Source: Metridium senile
Lineage: Eukaryota > Cnidaria > Anthozoa > Actiniaria > Metridiidae
Assembly (NCBI GenBank): GCA_949775045.1
Contig: OX459102.1
Location: forward strand, 2,784,101-2,848,100
Direction of reading: 5' to 3'
Length of the DNA stretch: 64,000 bases
Part shown: positions 49,601-60,368 of the stretch, piece by piece
Position numbering within the stretch: position 1 is the stretch's first letter
Layout of the letters: every line of letters begins with the position of its first letter
Translations under genes and position numbers: made by a program
Notes under the pieces: model-generated
What the model saw: the letters and a program-made list of their open reading frames with translations, nothing else
Databases searched by the model: none
Told to the model about the DNA's origin: nothing

Positions 49601-50411
49601 TCTCTCAGGATGTACTTTAATAGGAAATACTCCTGATGTGACAGCCCATTTGAAGCATAAATTATCATCATTTTTGATGTTAACAATAGCTTCTTTTCGT
49701 TTTAGTTTTTCTGGTAGAGGAATATATGATTTTGCTGCTATAGGATTATATTTATCAACATGAATATCAAAATTTACTATATTTTCGAATATCCATCCTG
49801 AACCTTTATTTTGATAGTTGTCTACCTTTTCTAAAATATTATCGGTTAGTCTATTGTAAACCTCTGCTATATTAGTTGCTTCTGTGATAATTTCTATTTT
49901 ACTATGAAAAAAACCCGTATGAATATACTTTCTCTTTCTTATTCATCTTGTAAAATTCAATCTCTAATAAAAGTTTCATTTTGATTGGTTTTTCTTGTTG
50001 TTTTAACATGTCTATGACATTCTGTTTATTATTCGTTAGAAATGATTTTGGATCTGTCTTATCAGTCCCTTTTATTCTATATGATGTAACAAATCCTTTC
50101 AACGCAGACTCCTTCATTTGGATGTTAGTGTTTGCTTTGTTAGGTTTTGTTGTTTTATTAACCGCAACATTTGTTCTAAGGTTATTGTAAATATCGTTTA
50201 TCTTATTCTTCAAAGCCTCGACATGATCATTGATAGGCTTTTTGATCGCTGGTGGAATATATGACATAATCCAATCTGCGAATTTATTTAATTGCTGCTG
50301 AACTGCAGCAACTGTATTTTGCGTTGTATGTACCGTTTTTGTTGCTTTCACAGGTTTTAAAATCGGTACATTAATTTCTGGTATCGGTTGATCCATAATA
50401 TTATTTGACAT
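46691..50411 (-). CDS. POLB: Protein-primed DNA polymerase B (Polinton 2), one homopolymer frame break
   Basis: The main frame runs from 46691 up to about 49935. It contains a C2H2-like finger (C-E-R-C-L-L-S-F), Exo I (Y-A-D-F-E-S-L) and an endonuclease VII-like Cys/His cluster (C-H-I-C-L-K-E-L, D-H-D-H-L-S-G-R-Y-R-G-A-A-H). Exo II (N-L-A-G-Y-D), motif A (Y-L-D-A-N-N-L-Y-G), motif B (N-N-S-V-F-G-K-T) and motif C (T-D-T-D-S) follow. The N-terminal part of the family continues in another frame, 49902-50453, which ends at a run of seven A/T (49907-49913). Start candidates are ATG 50411 (TATA-like ATATAAAAAGG 20 nt upstream) or 50453. The break may be a real inactivating indel or a homopolymer sequencing error. 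No introns were seen, unlike the Polinton 1 gene. Confidence 0.85.
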
Positions 50412-50474
50412 ATTATTATTAAGTATTTCCTTTTTATATCCCTTCGAAGACATTTTCTTATATATATTATTTAA

Positions 50475-50726
50475 ATTTAAATTTTAAAGAATAAACGCAT
50501 TTTGCATGATACCACAGAATAAACGCACCTTTATTTATAACAACATTATAGTTTACACAAAAATAAAAATAATATAGTTTACACAAAAATAAAATCATAA
50601 TTATAATTCCTGAGATTCCCAGAATTTGATTGACATGTTATTCCCAGAATTTGAAAATTATCAACATTCCTGAGATTCCTGAGATTCCTGAGATTTTTGT
50701 CCTCGAATCGGCCATTGCCTACTACT
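50475..50726. repeat. Right terminal inverted repeat of Polinton 2
   Basis: Inverse of 35382-35637, including CCTGAGATT tandem units and the terminal CCTACTACT. Confidence 0.93.
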
Positions 50727-51310
50727 TCAAGAAAACGTAGATAATTTGTAGATACCTTCGTGGAAGAATATTAAAAGACTACAGCAATTCAAAACGAATT
50801 GATAAAGAAGCGACCTTGTTTGTTATGAAAACTGTCTTCAAATTGCTTCCCTCGGCACAGTTTATTGAAGGATTTTCAAGCTTGGCAATTGAACTATGAA
50901 CAATGTTTAATCCATCAAAATTCAAGTACATAAGCTTACATCTATTCGTCAAAATATGATCAATGTCATTGAAGAAAGAAAACCTCAAGAAAATAATCAC
51001 CGATAAAGTAAGTTCAAGTGTTTTTATTATCCATGGTTCAAGATTATCATTTGTTTCAAGTTTTTGAGAGACAAAACTCAAAAATTAGTTGAATCTTCAA
51101 CTCGTTTCGTCGTAGTTTTCGTGTAAAAGTACGTAGGGACTGTTTTGCAGTCTAAATTAGTTCAATCTTCAACTCGTTTTGTCATAGTTTTACCTCATAA
51201 ACGGAAAACATCAAAGATGAATTGAAATACAAACATAATTTAAAATTGGTTGAATAACTTCTGTTTATATAGCAATATTAACTATTTTATGCTTACTAAA
51301 CGAGCTTTTT
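50727..51310. repeat. Right half of the dispersed repeat split by Polinton 2
   Basis: It starts TCAAGAAAACGTAGATAATT and matches 52700-53460 in several blocks, for example GACCTTGTTTGTTATGAAAA and TTATGCTTACTAAACGAGC, with indels. The short frames here are not supported. Confidence 0.8.
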
Positions 51311-52418
51311 TAGTAGTTTTTACTTCAAAGTCGTTAAAGTTTTTTTTACAGAACAAAATGATGTTTTACACAAAGTTTTTCATAATAAAATACCTTGTTT
51401 TAAAATCCTTGTCTTTTCAAATCGATCTTGTGTTGGTAGAACTTATAATTCTTGAGGCGTTTAATTCCATTTCAAAATAACTTTTTGTTTTGTTTTATGA
51501 TTTGCCATGACTACTTTTTAATAAATCTAATACGATGAAAAGGTTTAACCTTTTCTATCCGGAATCCTAACTAACTTAAAAATATGGAAAATAAAAGAAG
51601 GTAAAAAGCGGCCGTAAAACGACTGTTCAGCCAAAGCACTTTTTCAAGGCGTTATCAAAAGCAAAATAAGCTTAGTGGCTGAAAAATAAAAGGGATAATA
51701 ATAAGGCTATTCACACTATCGTTTGGGAATCGTATTTTCCATCAAAAACATTTCTGAACACTTTTTTGTCTGAACAACACTATTGACTGAAGTGACAGTT
51801 GAAAATTTGAGAAAAAGATGAAAAAGTGCATAGAATGAAAACGATAACCAACCTAAGAAAAAGCAGTGGAATTTATTACAATTTTTTTACTTACATTAAA
51901 TCAATTTCCATTCATGAATTGTCCATTAACATGCTTTTATCGGACTTTTTTCAATGAGAAATCTCCGTCCCTCGTGTAAATGACAAACTTTCCTTTCGTG
52001 CGTTGCGTTACATGATGGCGTCATCTACCTCGATAGCCAATGAGGTTTTTGACATTATGTCAATCAAGAAGAGAGCGAGAAATATCTTACATTTTACTGG
52101 CTTTTCCAGGGCTTTGTTTTGATTCTCTCTCCGCGCGTTGAATCTCCGAAAGGTTATATTTTTCGATGAAAAATGCTATATAAATTACAATAAACAGTAA
52201 GTTGTATAATAAATCCCTTATTAGATATTTTCTTGGGTATTACGGGCTGGCATTTTACTCATTGCTTGCTGATTAAACGTACGCAACTCGTAAAATATCA
52301 GCACGTATATTATACCCAAGAAAATATCTAATAAGTGGTATTTACATGCACATATTGATGTTGTAAGAAAAAATTAAACTGGGAGCTCCGCTATTAGGTA
52401 TTACCTAATTTGTATATT
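51311..52418. other. Gene-free region with a hairpin at 52217-52338
   Basis: Nothing coding recognised. The hairpin arms CTTATTAGATATTTTCTTGG and its inverse enclose about 70 bp. The rest is AT-rich without clear family. Confidence 0.6.
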
Positions 52419-53460
52419 ACACAGGTATCCCAAGCGTACGTCCGATGTCCGCGCCCATCGCGATGCTGATTGGCTGTTACATTTCGGCGGGAACGAAAGT
52501 GACGCGCGCGCAAAATAGCACTAGACCAACAAAACAAAGTTTTTTTTCGAAAAAAAGACAAACAAACAACAACAAAATACTACTTGCTAATAGCAGAGCT
52601 TTCATTAATTAAGAAATATCAACGGAGAAAGATGAACTTCGAAGAACATAAACGAAGAAATTATACTAAAGAAAAGCAAAAGATTGATTACAAAAGATCA
52701 AGAAAACGTATTTGTAGATACCTTTGCGGAAGAATAGATCTAAAGACTACAGCAATTTAAAAACATTGATAAAGAAGAGACCTTGTTTGTTATTACCCTG
52801 CGAGCAGAGTCACGGGGAAGGCAAAGGAGACTCTGCTTGTAGGGTAGTTTGTTATGAAAACTGTCTTCAAATCGCTTCCCTCGGCACATGTTTATTGAAG
52901 GATTTTCAAGCTTGGCAGTTCAACTATAAACAATGTTTAATCCATCAAAATTCAAGTACATACATTTATTCGTCAAAATATGATCAATGTCATTGAAGAG
53001 AAGAAAACCTCAAGAAAATAATCACCGATAAAGTAAGTTCAAGATTATTATTTGTTTCAAGTTTTTGAAAGACAAAAAAAATGTTTGATATAACGAGCAA
53101 GAAAACAAAAAAAAAAACACGTAAAAATTGCAATAATTAAGCCTCAAAAAGGAAAAATCCGTTCTCTGTTTTGTCACAGAAAGAAAAGAGAAAAGCTTTA
53201 TCTCCATTTTATTTTATTTTTTTAGATAAAAACGTACCGTACATGAAACGATGTTTCTGCATGTGTAAATTATACGTTTCGTGGCCTTCATGTTTGGTCG
53301 ACTGAAAAAAGTGTTTATTTATGTACTTTTTAAACCTCATAAACGGAGAACATTAAAGATGAATTGAAATACAAACATAATTTAAAATTGGTTTAATAAC
53401 TTCTGTTTATTTAGCAATATTGACTATTTTATGCTTACTAAACGAGCTTTTTTAGCGGAC
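52419..53460. repeat. Uninterrupted copy of the dispersed repeat (empty site for Polinton 2)
   Basis: It is collinear with 35056-35381 plus 50727-51310, showing GATCAAGAAAACG where the other copy carries Polinton 2. It contains its own 54-bp insertion at 52794-52847. It is likely itself a non-autonomous element, since two or more copies exist. Confidence 0.85.
52794..52847. mobile_element. 54-bp micro-insertion with 8-bp target duplication
   Basis: TACCCTGCGAGCAGAGTC and the near-inverse GACTCTGCTTGTAGGGTA are its ends, flanked by TTTGTTAT on both sides (52786-52793 and 52848-52855). The sister repeat at about 50818 lacks it and has one TTTGTTAT. Confidence 0.85.
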
Positions 53461-53883
53461 GGTGTGAACAGCAGGTTGCATGGAATTTGCAGGTCGAATA
53501 ATAAATAATAAAGATAATGAAAAAAAATTAAATAATTAACTTTAAATGTTTAACAATCACCTTTTGAGATCTTCTTTAGCTAGCGAAAATAAATAAGAAA
53601 GTGATTTACACCGTAAGAAATCTATATAATTTAAAACGAGCCGAATCAGTGAGAGCTATAGGCATCTGAATGACCGTTGTACGGAACAAAACGAAACGGA
53701 ATAGATATATTACACACTAATGAAGATCTATGCATGACTGTCTTATTAAAACATGTGAAATGAAAGAAAAAAAGCACCTACTGTGATGCACATTATGTAG
53801 TATATTTTCTTTCCTGTTCTCAAACAACCAGTGATAAGGAAAGACAGAATACTCTAAGGAAATTTAAATCAAACAAACAAAAG
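53461..53883. other. Gene-free region upstream of the Helitron remnant
   Basis: AT-rich. I see no gene. The Helitron 5' end may lie here but shows no diagnostic motif that I can assign. Confidence 0.4.
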
Positions 53884-54710
53884 ATGCAAATTAACAATAA
53901 AAAAGGGAGATACGTTCAAATATGGAACCCTTCAGAGCTTGCTGCTTTAGAAAAACTGGAGCAAATACTTGTAGCGCAAAGAATTGTTTTTGAGAAAATT
54001 GTTGTCATGCCAAAAGGTCAACAAAGAAAAATCAAAGGTGCTATCTGTAATGTACCTGTTGAATGTGATAAGACTTGTAATATCTTACCACGCCCTCCTG
54101 AAAGATCTGGGATAATTTTGCTGAAACTGAAATCAGAGGTCATGTGTACTTTCAGGCTGTACGTCCTCAATTTATACTTAATGCTCTCAATTGGCTAAGG
54201 ACAAACAATCCATTGTATAATACAATAACAATAAACATTGAGAATATTGATAATACTCTTATAACATTACAGAACAGTGACTCTCATACAGATTCGCCAC
54301 ACCAGACCAATTTGAATAATACAGTAGAGTCATTTCATGATACTGAACATGATGTAACTAGCACAGATAATAATGATGATGAACAAATAGATGTTGATCA
54401 TATCACACCACCCTGCACAACATTGAATAATGCACAACAACCAATTGTTGATACTGAACATGATATAAGCACAGATAATAATGATGATGAAGAGATAGAT
54501 GACCCCTTAAATGAGTTAAGAGCACCAACTAATGAGACATGTGTCCAGTCAGTCATACCTGATTATCCTGTTACTATTGATCAAGATAACAATGTTTCAT
54601 CAGGAAGTGAAATATACAATATAGCACCAGGGGAAAATAAGCATCCTGTATCATTCATGATGGACAAGCAAAGTGAAGAATTAGCATTCCCAATTTTGTT
54701 TTCTAAATGA
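53884..54710 (+). pseudogene. Helitron protein N-terminal region, frameshifted
   Basis: Two overlapping frames (53884-54198 and 54144-54710) join near 54144, where P-R-P-P-E-R-S in the first is followed by F-Q-A-V-R-P-Q-F-I in the second. This region carries the start of the Helitron protein. Acidic low-complexity sequence with two near-copies of T-E-H-D-x-S-T-D-N-N-D-D-E fills 54330-54510. An in-frame stop at 54708-54710 precedes the continuing homologous sequence. Confidence 0.75.
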
Positions 54711-56384
54711 AGGTTTGGTTATACTGTAGAAAGAAAGGTTAAGCTGACACCCACCAAATACTTCAATGCAAGACTACTTCACCACAGTGGCAGATTTTCA
54801 ACAAATCCAGAGTACTTATTTTATGCACAGTTTTTAATTGAACAAAAGAAGGTATCAGATAGTATTAGTATTGCTCTCAAAAAAGTTCATGGACAATCTC
54901 TTACTGCTTCACAAATACGATCAAATGTACAAAGCTTACAGAATCTTATTTGTCAAGATCAAGCTTATCTATTCTTAAGACAAATCCCAGGAACTCCTCC
55001 TTACTGGCAGAAATTTATGTATGAAGTTGTGGCTATGGTCAAACAACTTGGTATTCCTACGTGGTTCATGACATTATCTTGTGCTGATCTTAGATGGCCT
55101 GAGCTATTTCAGATAATTGCTAGAACTAGAGAATGAACATGACAGATGAACAAGTTGAAGCCATGTCTTATAATGAAAAGTGTTCAATGCTAAATCTGAA
55201 TCCTGTTGTGGTTGCCAAACATTTTCAATACAGGGTTGAAACTTTCTTTACTGAAGTTCTACTCACCACTGCAAAGCCTATTGGTAAAATAGTGTACTAT
55301 GCCCTTCATATTGAGTTTCAAATGAGAGGATCTCCACACTTACATGCATTGATATGGACGGAAGATTGTCCAAAACTAACACTAGATACCAAAGAAGCTT
55401 ATATAGAATTCATAGATAAACATGTACAGGCATACCTACCAAACAAAGAAACAGACCCTGAACTACGTACATGAAATGGTTAAATTTTATCAAAAACACA
55501 CTCATTCAAAAACCTGTAGAAAATAGAACATCCAGTGCAGGTTTAACTTTGGTCAGTTCTTCACAAACAGAACAATTGTATCAGAACCACTTCCTGATGA
55601 TCTTGATGATGAACAAAAGAAAATTGTCCTTGACAAACAAAAGGAAATCTTAACATCTGTAAAAGAGAAAATAAATAAAGTATTGAATCCTGGTAAGCCC
55701 GCTGATTATGACCCAAACATAACTGAAGCTGACATTTTCAATTCTGTTGGTATCACAGAAGAACAATATTACTCGGCATTAGCAATGTCACCTGATTCAA
55801 ACTTTGGATTACACCTTAAAAGACCTTTGGACATGCAGCTGTTTCATTAACAATTTCTTTGTTGCTGGTATCAAGGGATTTGCTGCTAATGTGGACTTGC
55901 AACCAGTTTTTAACCACTATAAATGCATTACATATATATATGCTCATATCTTTCAAAGGATGAAACTGAATGTTCACAAGCTATCACGAATGCCCCAAAA
56001 GAGGCTAAAGCTGCCAGCATGAATATCAGAGATGGCTTGAAAAAAATAGGTGCTGCCTTTCTTTCTACTAGAGAAGTTAGTTCACAAGAATGTGTTTACC
56101 GATGCATGCCTGAATTGTGGTTAAGAAAAATCTTCCCTGGAACAGTCTTTGTTAGTACAGATTTACCTGAGAAACGAATACGAGTTGCAAAATCAAAGCA
56201 AGAATTGGAAGATCTTGATGACGATAGTACCGATATATTCAAGTCCAACCTAATCGAACGCTATAGTATTAGACCAGCCTCGAAACTATTGATGCACAAC
56301 CAGAAATCCTCACTGATGAAATCATTCAAATTCAACATTCAACTACAGATAATAGCAGTTCATCACTTCCACGTCAAATAACAC
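54711..56384 (+). pseudogene. Helitron Rep (rolling-circle nuclease) region, decayed
   Basis: The frame continues after the stop at 54710 through Y-F-N-A-R-L-L-H-H-S-G-R-F, I-P-G-T-P-P-Y-W and T-L-S-C-A-D-L-R-W-P, then stops near 55135. In 55133-55474 the Rep metal-binding motif appears as S-P-H-L-H-A-L-I-W, with H-I-E-F-Q-M-R-G before it. Later frames at 55471-55653, 55804-56022 and 55923-56381 hold further pieces (V-D-L-Q-P-V-F-N-H, R-C-M-P-E-L-W-L). At least five frame changes or stops show the gene is inactive. Confidence 0.8.
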
Positions 56385-56386
56385 TA

Positions 56387-58400
56387 ATGGAAACCAATGA
56401 GAAGATGAAATGCAGAAAAGTTAAAGCTGTTATTAGGTATCACACCCCAAATAAGACAAAAGAGCCTGAAAAGTACTTCCACCATTTGTTGTTTCTGTAT
56501 TATCCATGGAGAGATGAAGCTAATTTGACTGGCACAGATCAATCATATGCATCAAAATTCTATGAGCCTTGTGTCCAAGAAATTGTAGAGCACAATCGAT
56601 CAGTATTTGAACCCGATGCAGATGCTGTTGCAGAAGCCCTTGAATCTCTAAGAAATAACCAGGGTAATATCATTCACTCATTTGATCCTATCAACGATCA
56701 AGAGAATTCTGACTTGCATTCAGAGATACAAGATGATTCTATACCTGAAGAATATTTTCATGAGCAATTGCCTTCAGACCTAGGATCAACATCTGATTCT
56801 AATCAACATGTATTACCAGGAATAACAACACACACTCAACCTAGTGCAATATCAGATGACACACTGTGTGAGTCTGTTAGGTCCTTGAACAACAAACAAC
56901 GCTGTGCATATAGCATTGTTCTCTCATGGTGTAGAAGTACGATAAAAAATATGAATAGCTTAAAACCTGAAGAAGTGAAACCAATCTATCTATTTGTAAC
57001 TGGTGGAGCTGGTGCAGGTAAAAGTCACTTGATCAAAACAATTTATCACACTGCAGAGAAAACTTTCAGACATGCTCCTATGAATCCAGAATTGCCTACT
57101 GTTCTTTTAATGGCTCCAACTGGGGTTGCTGCTATCAATATCAATGGAACAACAATAAATACTGCTTTATCAATTCCTAAGGAAGCTGGTGATATGGTAC
57201 CTGTGACCAATGTCTGACCAAAAGAGAACACAGATGAGATTATCTTTGACTGAACTTAAACTCATAATAATAGATGAGATTTCTATGGTTGGAAACACCA
57301 CTCTACTTCACATCCATCAAAGATTAAAAGAACTGTTTGGTACTTCCATCTCTCAACTCTTTGCTGGTATCAGTATAATTGCTGTAGGTGATCTGTATCA
57401 ATTGCCTCCTATACGTAAAAAAGCTGTGTTTGATGAGTACAAGAATGATGCATTCAACCTGTGTCATCCATGGAATGTTTTCACAATGATAGAGCTCACT
57501 GAAATCATGAGACAAAAAGATGACCAAACATTCACTGAACTTTTAAATAGATTCAGAACAGCTTCTCAAACTGAAGAAGATATCCAGTGCATTCAATCCA
57601 GATCAATTACACCAACAGATGTCAATTATCCATCAGATGCTCTTCACATTTGGGCTGAAAATAAACCTGTTGATGAATACAATCTGACAAAATTAGATCA
57701 AATTCCAACACCACAGTTAATACTCACTGCAGTAGATCAATACCCACAAAAAGTAACAAAACAAGATATAAGCAAAGTTTTATTAAGGGGGAGATCTGAA
57801 ACAGGTGGACTTGATTCTCAAATCCTCATTAAGGAAAGTGCAAGAGTAATGTTAACAACAAACATAGACATTGCTGATAGACTCATTAACGGTCAAATGG
57901 GAACTGTAATTAAAATTGAAGTCAATCAAAATACCCAGAAACCAACTGTTATCTATATCAAGTTTGATGATGATGAAGCTGGAAGAAATGCTATAGCAAA
58001 ACGTTCAAATCCTTTTGCCAGAGAAACAGATTTGTCCCTATTGAACCTGTACTAACAAGAATCAAAGTCAGACCAGGGAAAGCCTCTTCTCCAGAAATAC
58101 AAAGAATACAGTTTCCTCTGACACTAGCATGGGCATGTACTGTACACAAAGTACAAGGATGACATTGCAAAATGTTGTTATCAGTTTTAATTTAAATAGA
58201 CAAAGATCATTCAACTATGGCCAAATATATGTTGCATTGAGTCGTTCAACCTCCTTACAAGGTATTCATATTATTGGAAACATTGAAAGCAGACATGTTA
58301 AGGCAAATCCTAAAGTTCATGAAGAATATGAAAGGTTAAGACATGTTTTATCATTATCAAATATCCCATCTATAAATGAAACAGCACTAGCTAGGACACA
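56387..58400 (+). pseudogene. Helitron Pif1-family helicase region, frameshifted
   Basis: Walker A G-G-A-G-A-G-K-S at about 57003-57026 and a following P-T-G-V-A-A lie in the frame that ends at 57217. Walker B L-I-I-I-D-E-I-S-M-V (about 57264), G-D-L-Y-Q-L-P-P and E-I-M-R-Q lie in the next frame, which ends at 58055. The motif region with T-V-H-K-V-Q-G at 58140 and Y-V-A-L-S-R at 58230 is in a third frame. The helicase would unwind the DNA during rolling-circle transposition, but this copy is broken at two points. Confidence 0.85.
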
Positions 58401-58829
58401 ATCAATGAATAATCTTACCATTTGTCTATTGAATGTAAGGTCTCTCAGAAAACACAGTATTGATATCAAGTTTGATGCAAATATCATTAATAGTGATGTC
58501 ATAGCTCTTACAGAAACACAGCTCCTCCCTAATGACAACGATGACGAAATATCTTATAACTTACACCCATTTAAACTTTTCAGACAAGACCATGTATCTG
58601 ATAAGTACTCCAGTCTGGCAGTATGTATCAAAGATGACATTAAAAATCGAAGAACACCAATATTTTCCATCTATAAATGCAATGAAATTGATCATAATTA
58701 ACAACACACAGCAACGACTGTCATTTCTACTGTTGTATCGAAAACAATCCTCAAATGTGTCACATTAGTAGTATAGGAGGGACCGAATTAAACCTTAGGG
58801 GTGCTAGGGGGTGCAGGGGTGCAGAGGGG

Positions 58830-59030
58830 GGGAGCGAATCGGGGTGCATTCGGGGAGCGAATCGGGGTGCATATCGGGGTGCGAATCGGGGTGCATTCGG
58901 GTTGCCATCGGGGTGCAAATCGGAGTGCATTCGGGGAGCATTCGGGGTGTATTCGGGATGCATTCGGGGAGCGAATCGGGGTGCATTCGGGGTGCCATCG
59001 GTGAGCATTCGGGGTGCATTCGAGAAATAT
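58830..59030. repeat. GGGGTGCATTCGGGGAGCGAATC minisatellite, left arm
   Basis: About ten variants of GGGGTGCATTC/GGGGAGCGAATC. The many open frames across it on both strands are repeat artefacts. The array in the other arm (62918-63100) is 23 nt shorter. Confidence 0.9.
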
Positions 59031-59089
59031 TTATAAACGAAGCTTATTTCCGAGTAGATTATCAAGCCACGATCTAAGCTTACAAAGAA

Positions 59090-59308
59090 ATGGCATCCAT
59101 ACAAGTTGACGAAGTTGAACTCGTAGAAAGTAGTTTTCTTGTGGAATTGATATCATCCATCTTGAATCTGTCGTATGCCTCATTGTGTGACGAAGCAATA
59201 TGGAAGTCCATCAAATGTGAAGGATGTGAATTTAACTGGCCAAGTCAAAGAGACCACTTGTGCATGGCTTTTTGGAACAGAGAAGAAGATGCGTGGTTGT
59301 ATTACTAA
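59090..59308 (+). CDS. Terminal-gene homologue, N-terminal half (left arm)
   Basis: The 72-codon frame matches the first half of the Polinton 1 terminal gene (14067-14627): V-D-E-V-E, L-x-E-L-I-S-S-I-L, A-S-L-C-D-E-A-I-W-K-S-I, and the Cys/His cluster C-E-G-C-E-F-N-W-P-S-Q. It then diverges and stops after D-A-W-L-Y-Y. Homology to the C-terminal half resumes at about 59660, so the gene is split by about 350 bp. No splice signals that would clearly remove the middle are evident. It reads inward from the element end, 323 bp from the terminus. Confidence 0.65.
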   Translation: MASIQVDEVELVESSFLVELISSILNLSYASLCDEAIWKSIKCEGCEFNWPSQRDHLCMAFWNREEDAWLYY

Positions 59309-59672
59309 TTCTATAATTGTCTGGTAAATTATAACACAATAACTGGAAGATAAAATCAGCTTTCCAACCCGCAAAATAAAGTTTCTTTTTTTCTTTTAAT
59401 CTTGTGCAAAGATTTCTTTTCCCTTGAAGGTCTAAAGCGTTCAGAAGCTTTTCTGTCAAACTCCAACTAACACTGATCCTTTCAATTTCAGTTTCTTGAT
59501 CATTTGCCAGACATTTTATCCTTACTTTTTCCTCTCCTGGAAGATCACTTAATATAAAGTTGTTAGTCCAACTATTACAGTTTTTATTCTTTTGCTCTCG
59601 TAAATATCTTTCATGTGCCACAAAACTTTCCAAACAATCTTGTATTTCTTGTAATTCTACTTCTGTGAACAT
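59232..59672 (-). CDS. Antisense ORF lying between the two halves of the terminal gene (left arm)
   Basis: This 146-codon frame has a charged N-terminal part (E-V-E-L-Q-E-I-Q-D-C-L-E-S-F-V-A-H-E-R-Y), K-N-C-N-S-W-T-N-N-F and a C-terminal segment K-K-L-Y-F-A-G-W-K. Its last 25 codons are only the antisense of the terminal gene. The central 115 codons have no counterpart in Polinton 1. It is identical in both arms. It could be a real gene, an inserted gene fragment or an inverted middle piece of the terminal gene. I do not recognise a family. Confidence 0.45.
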   Translation of the reverse strand: MFTEVELQEIQDCLESFVAHERYLREQKNKNCNSWTNNFILSDLPGEEKVRIKCLANDQETEIERISVSWSLTEKLLNALDLQGKRNLCTRLKEKKKLYFAGWKADFIFQLLCYNLPDNYRISNTTTHLLLCSKKPCTSGLFDLAS

Positions 59673-59916
59673 CCACCCTTCATGGCGTAATTATATTACA
59701 GAACTATATAAACTTTCAAGGACAACAGTCTACTTGCACTTTTATCAAATCGACAGTTTAGCCAATCACAGCGACACAAAAGTGAATCAAATCTTAACAG
59801 TATTACAGATAAGTTTAAAGATAAACACTAGACGAAAAACATTAACAAAAGCTTCAACGATAGTTTATCCTAGAGAAAAGTTGAAAATTGAAGAAGAAAA
59901 GATGGAAATTTTGTAA
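59660..59916 (+). pseudogene. Terminal-gene homologue, C-terminal half (left arm)
   Basis: H-P-S-W-R-N-Y-I-T-E-L-Y-K-L-S and K-T-L-T-K-A-S-T-I-V-Y-P match the second half of the Polinton 1 gene at 14067-14627. The open frame extends upstream to 59560 through unrelated sequence. It ends at the stop at 59914-59916. The arrangement suggests that one ancestral gene was split. Confidence 0.6.
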
Positions 59917-60368
59917 AAAATATTTAATACTGCAATACAATAAATCCCTTTTTATAGTTAAAAACACTTGTATTTGATTGTGTATGAATAAAATATTCTG
60001 TTTATCAATTGGTTTTTAAAGGAATGCATACTTCAAGTTTACTCTCTTATTCATTTTGGCCCGGTCGCAACGGTTACACATGATCAAAGTAGAATAAGAT
60101 GAAATAAAAATTCAATGAAACAAAAACAAAAAAAATTATAAACTCATTTTAGAAAACCGAAAAAAAATATTCAAATAACGATTACGGCTAACACTAACGA
60201 GTATAAGAATTATATTATAGATCATATAAATAAAATTAGATAGTAACTATTTTCATAACATGACCAATAAATAATTTCAATACATTTACAGGCTCATAGT
60301 AAGCTAGCGTAGAGCCGATTTAATTTATAAATAGATTAAAACAGTTAATCAACACTTTTAGATATAAG
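59917..60368. other. Gene-free part of the left arm
   Basis: AT-rich spacer between the convergent terminal gene and 118-aa gene. No feature seen beyond being identical to the other arm, apart from one mismatch near 60254. Confidence 0.6.

Larger units (their letters stand above)
35382..50726. mobile_element. Polinton/Maverick element 2, complete, about 15.3 kb
   Basis: Both ends carry inverted repeats of about 250 bp (35382-35637 and 50475-50726) starting AGTAGTAGGCAATGGCC and ending with the inverse. TCAAG flanks both ends. A sixth base of the target duplication cannot be assigned without ambiguity. An uninterrupted copy of the target repeat reads GATCAAGAAAACG at about 52698-52710. The element holds polymerase B, integrase, packaging ATPase, major capsid candidate, penton-like protein, HNH endonuclease and several small membrane proteins. 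No adenain-like protease was recognised. Most genes run on the minus strand, and the integrase and HNH genes on the plus strand. Confidence 0.95.

Noticed and set aside
49902..50453. Separate gene upstream of the Polinton 2 polymerase
   Set aside because: Its last part continues the polymerase family N-terminus and the two frames meet at a homopolymer, so I treat it as one gene with a frame break.
35382..50726. Bacterial or phage contamination suggested by ATPase, HNH and compact genes
   Set aside because: The element has Polinton ends, a target duplication and flanks of a repeat with a second copy in the same eukaryotic window.
58755..59104. Several open frames on both strands (and mirrored at 62837-63167)
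   Set aside because: They cross the GGGGTGCATTCGGGG minisatellite and the element end; repeat unit length keeps frames open by chance.
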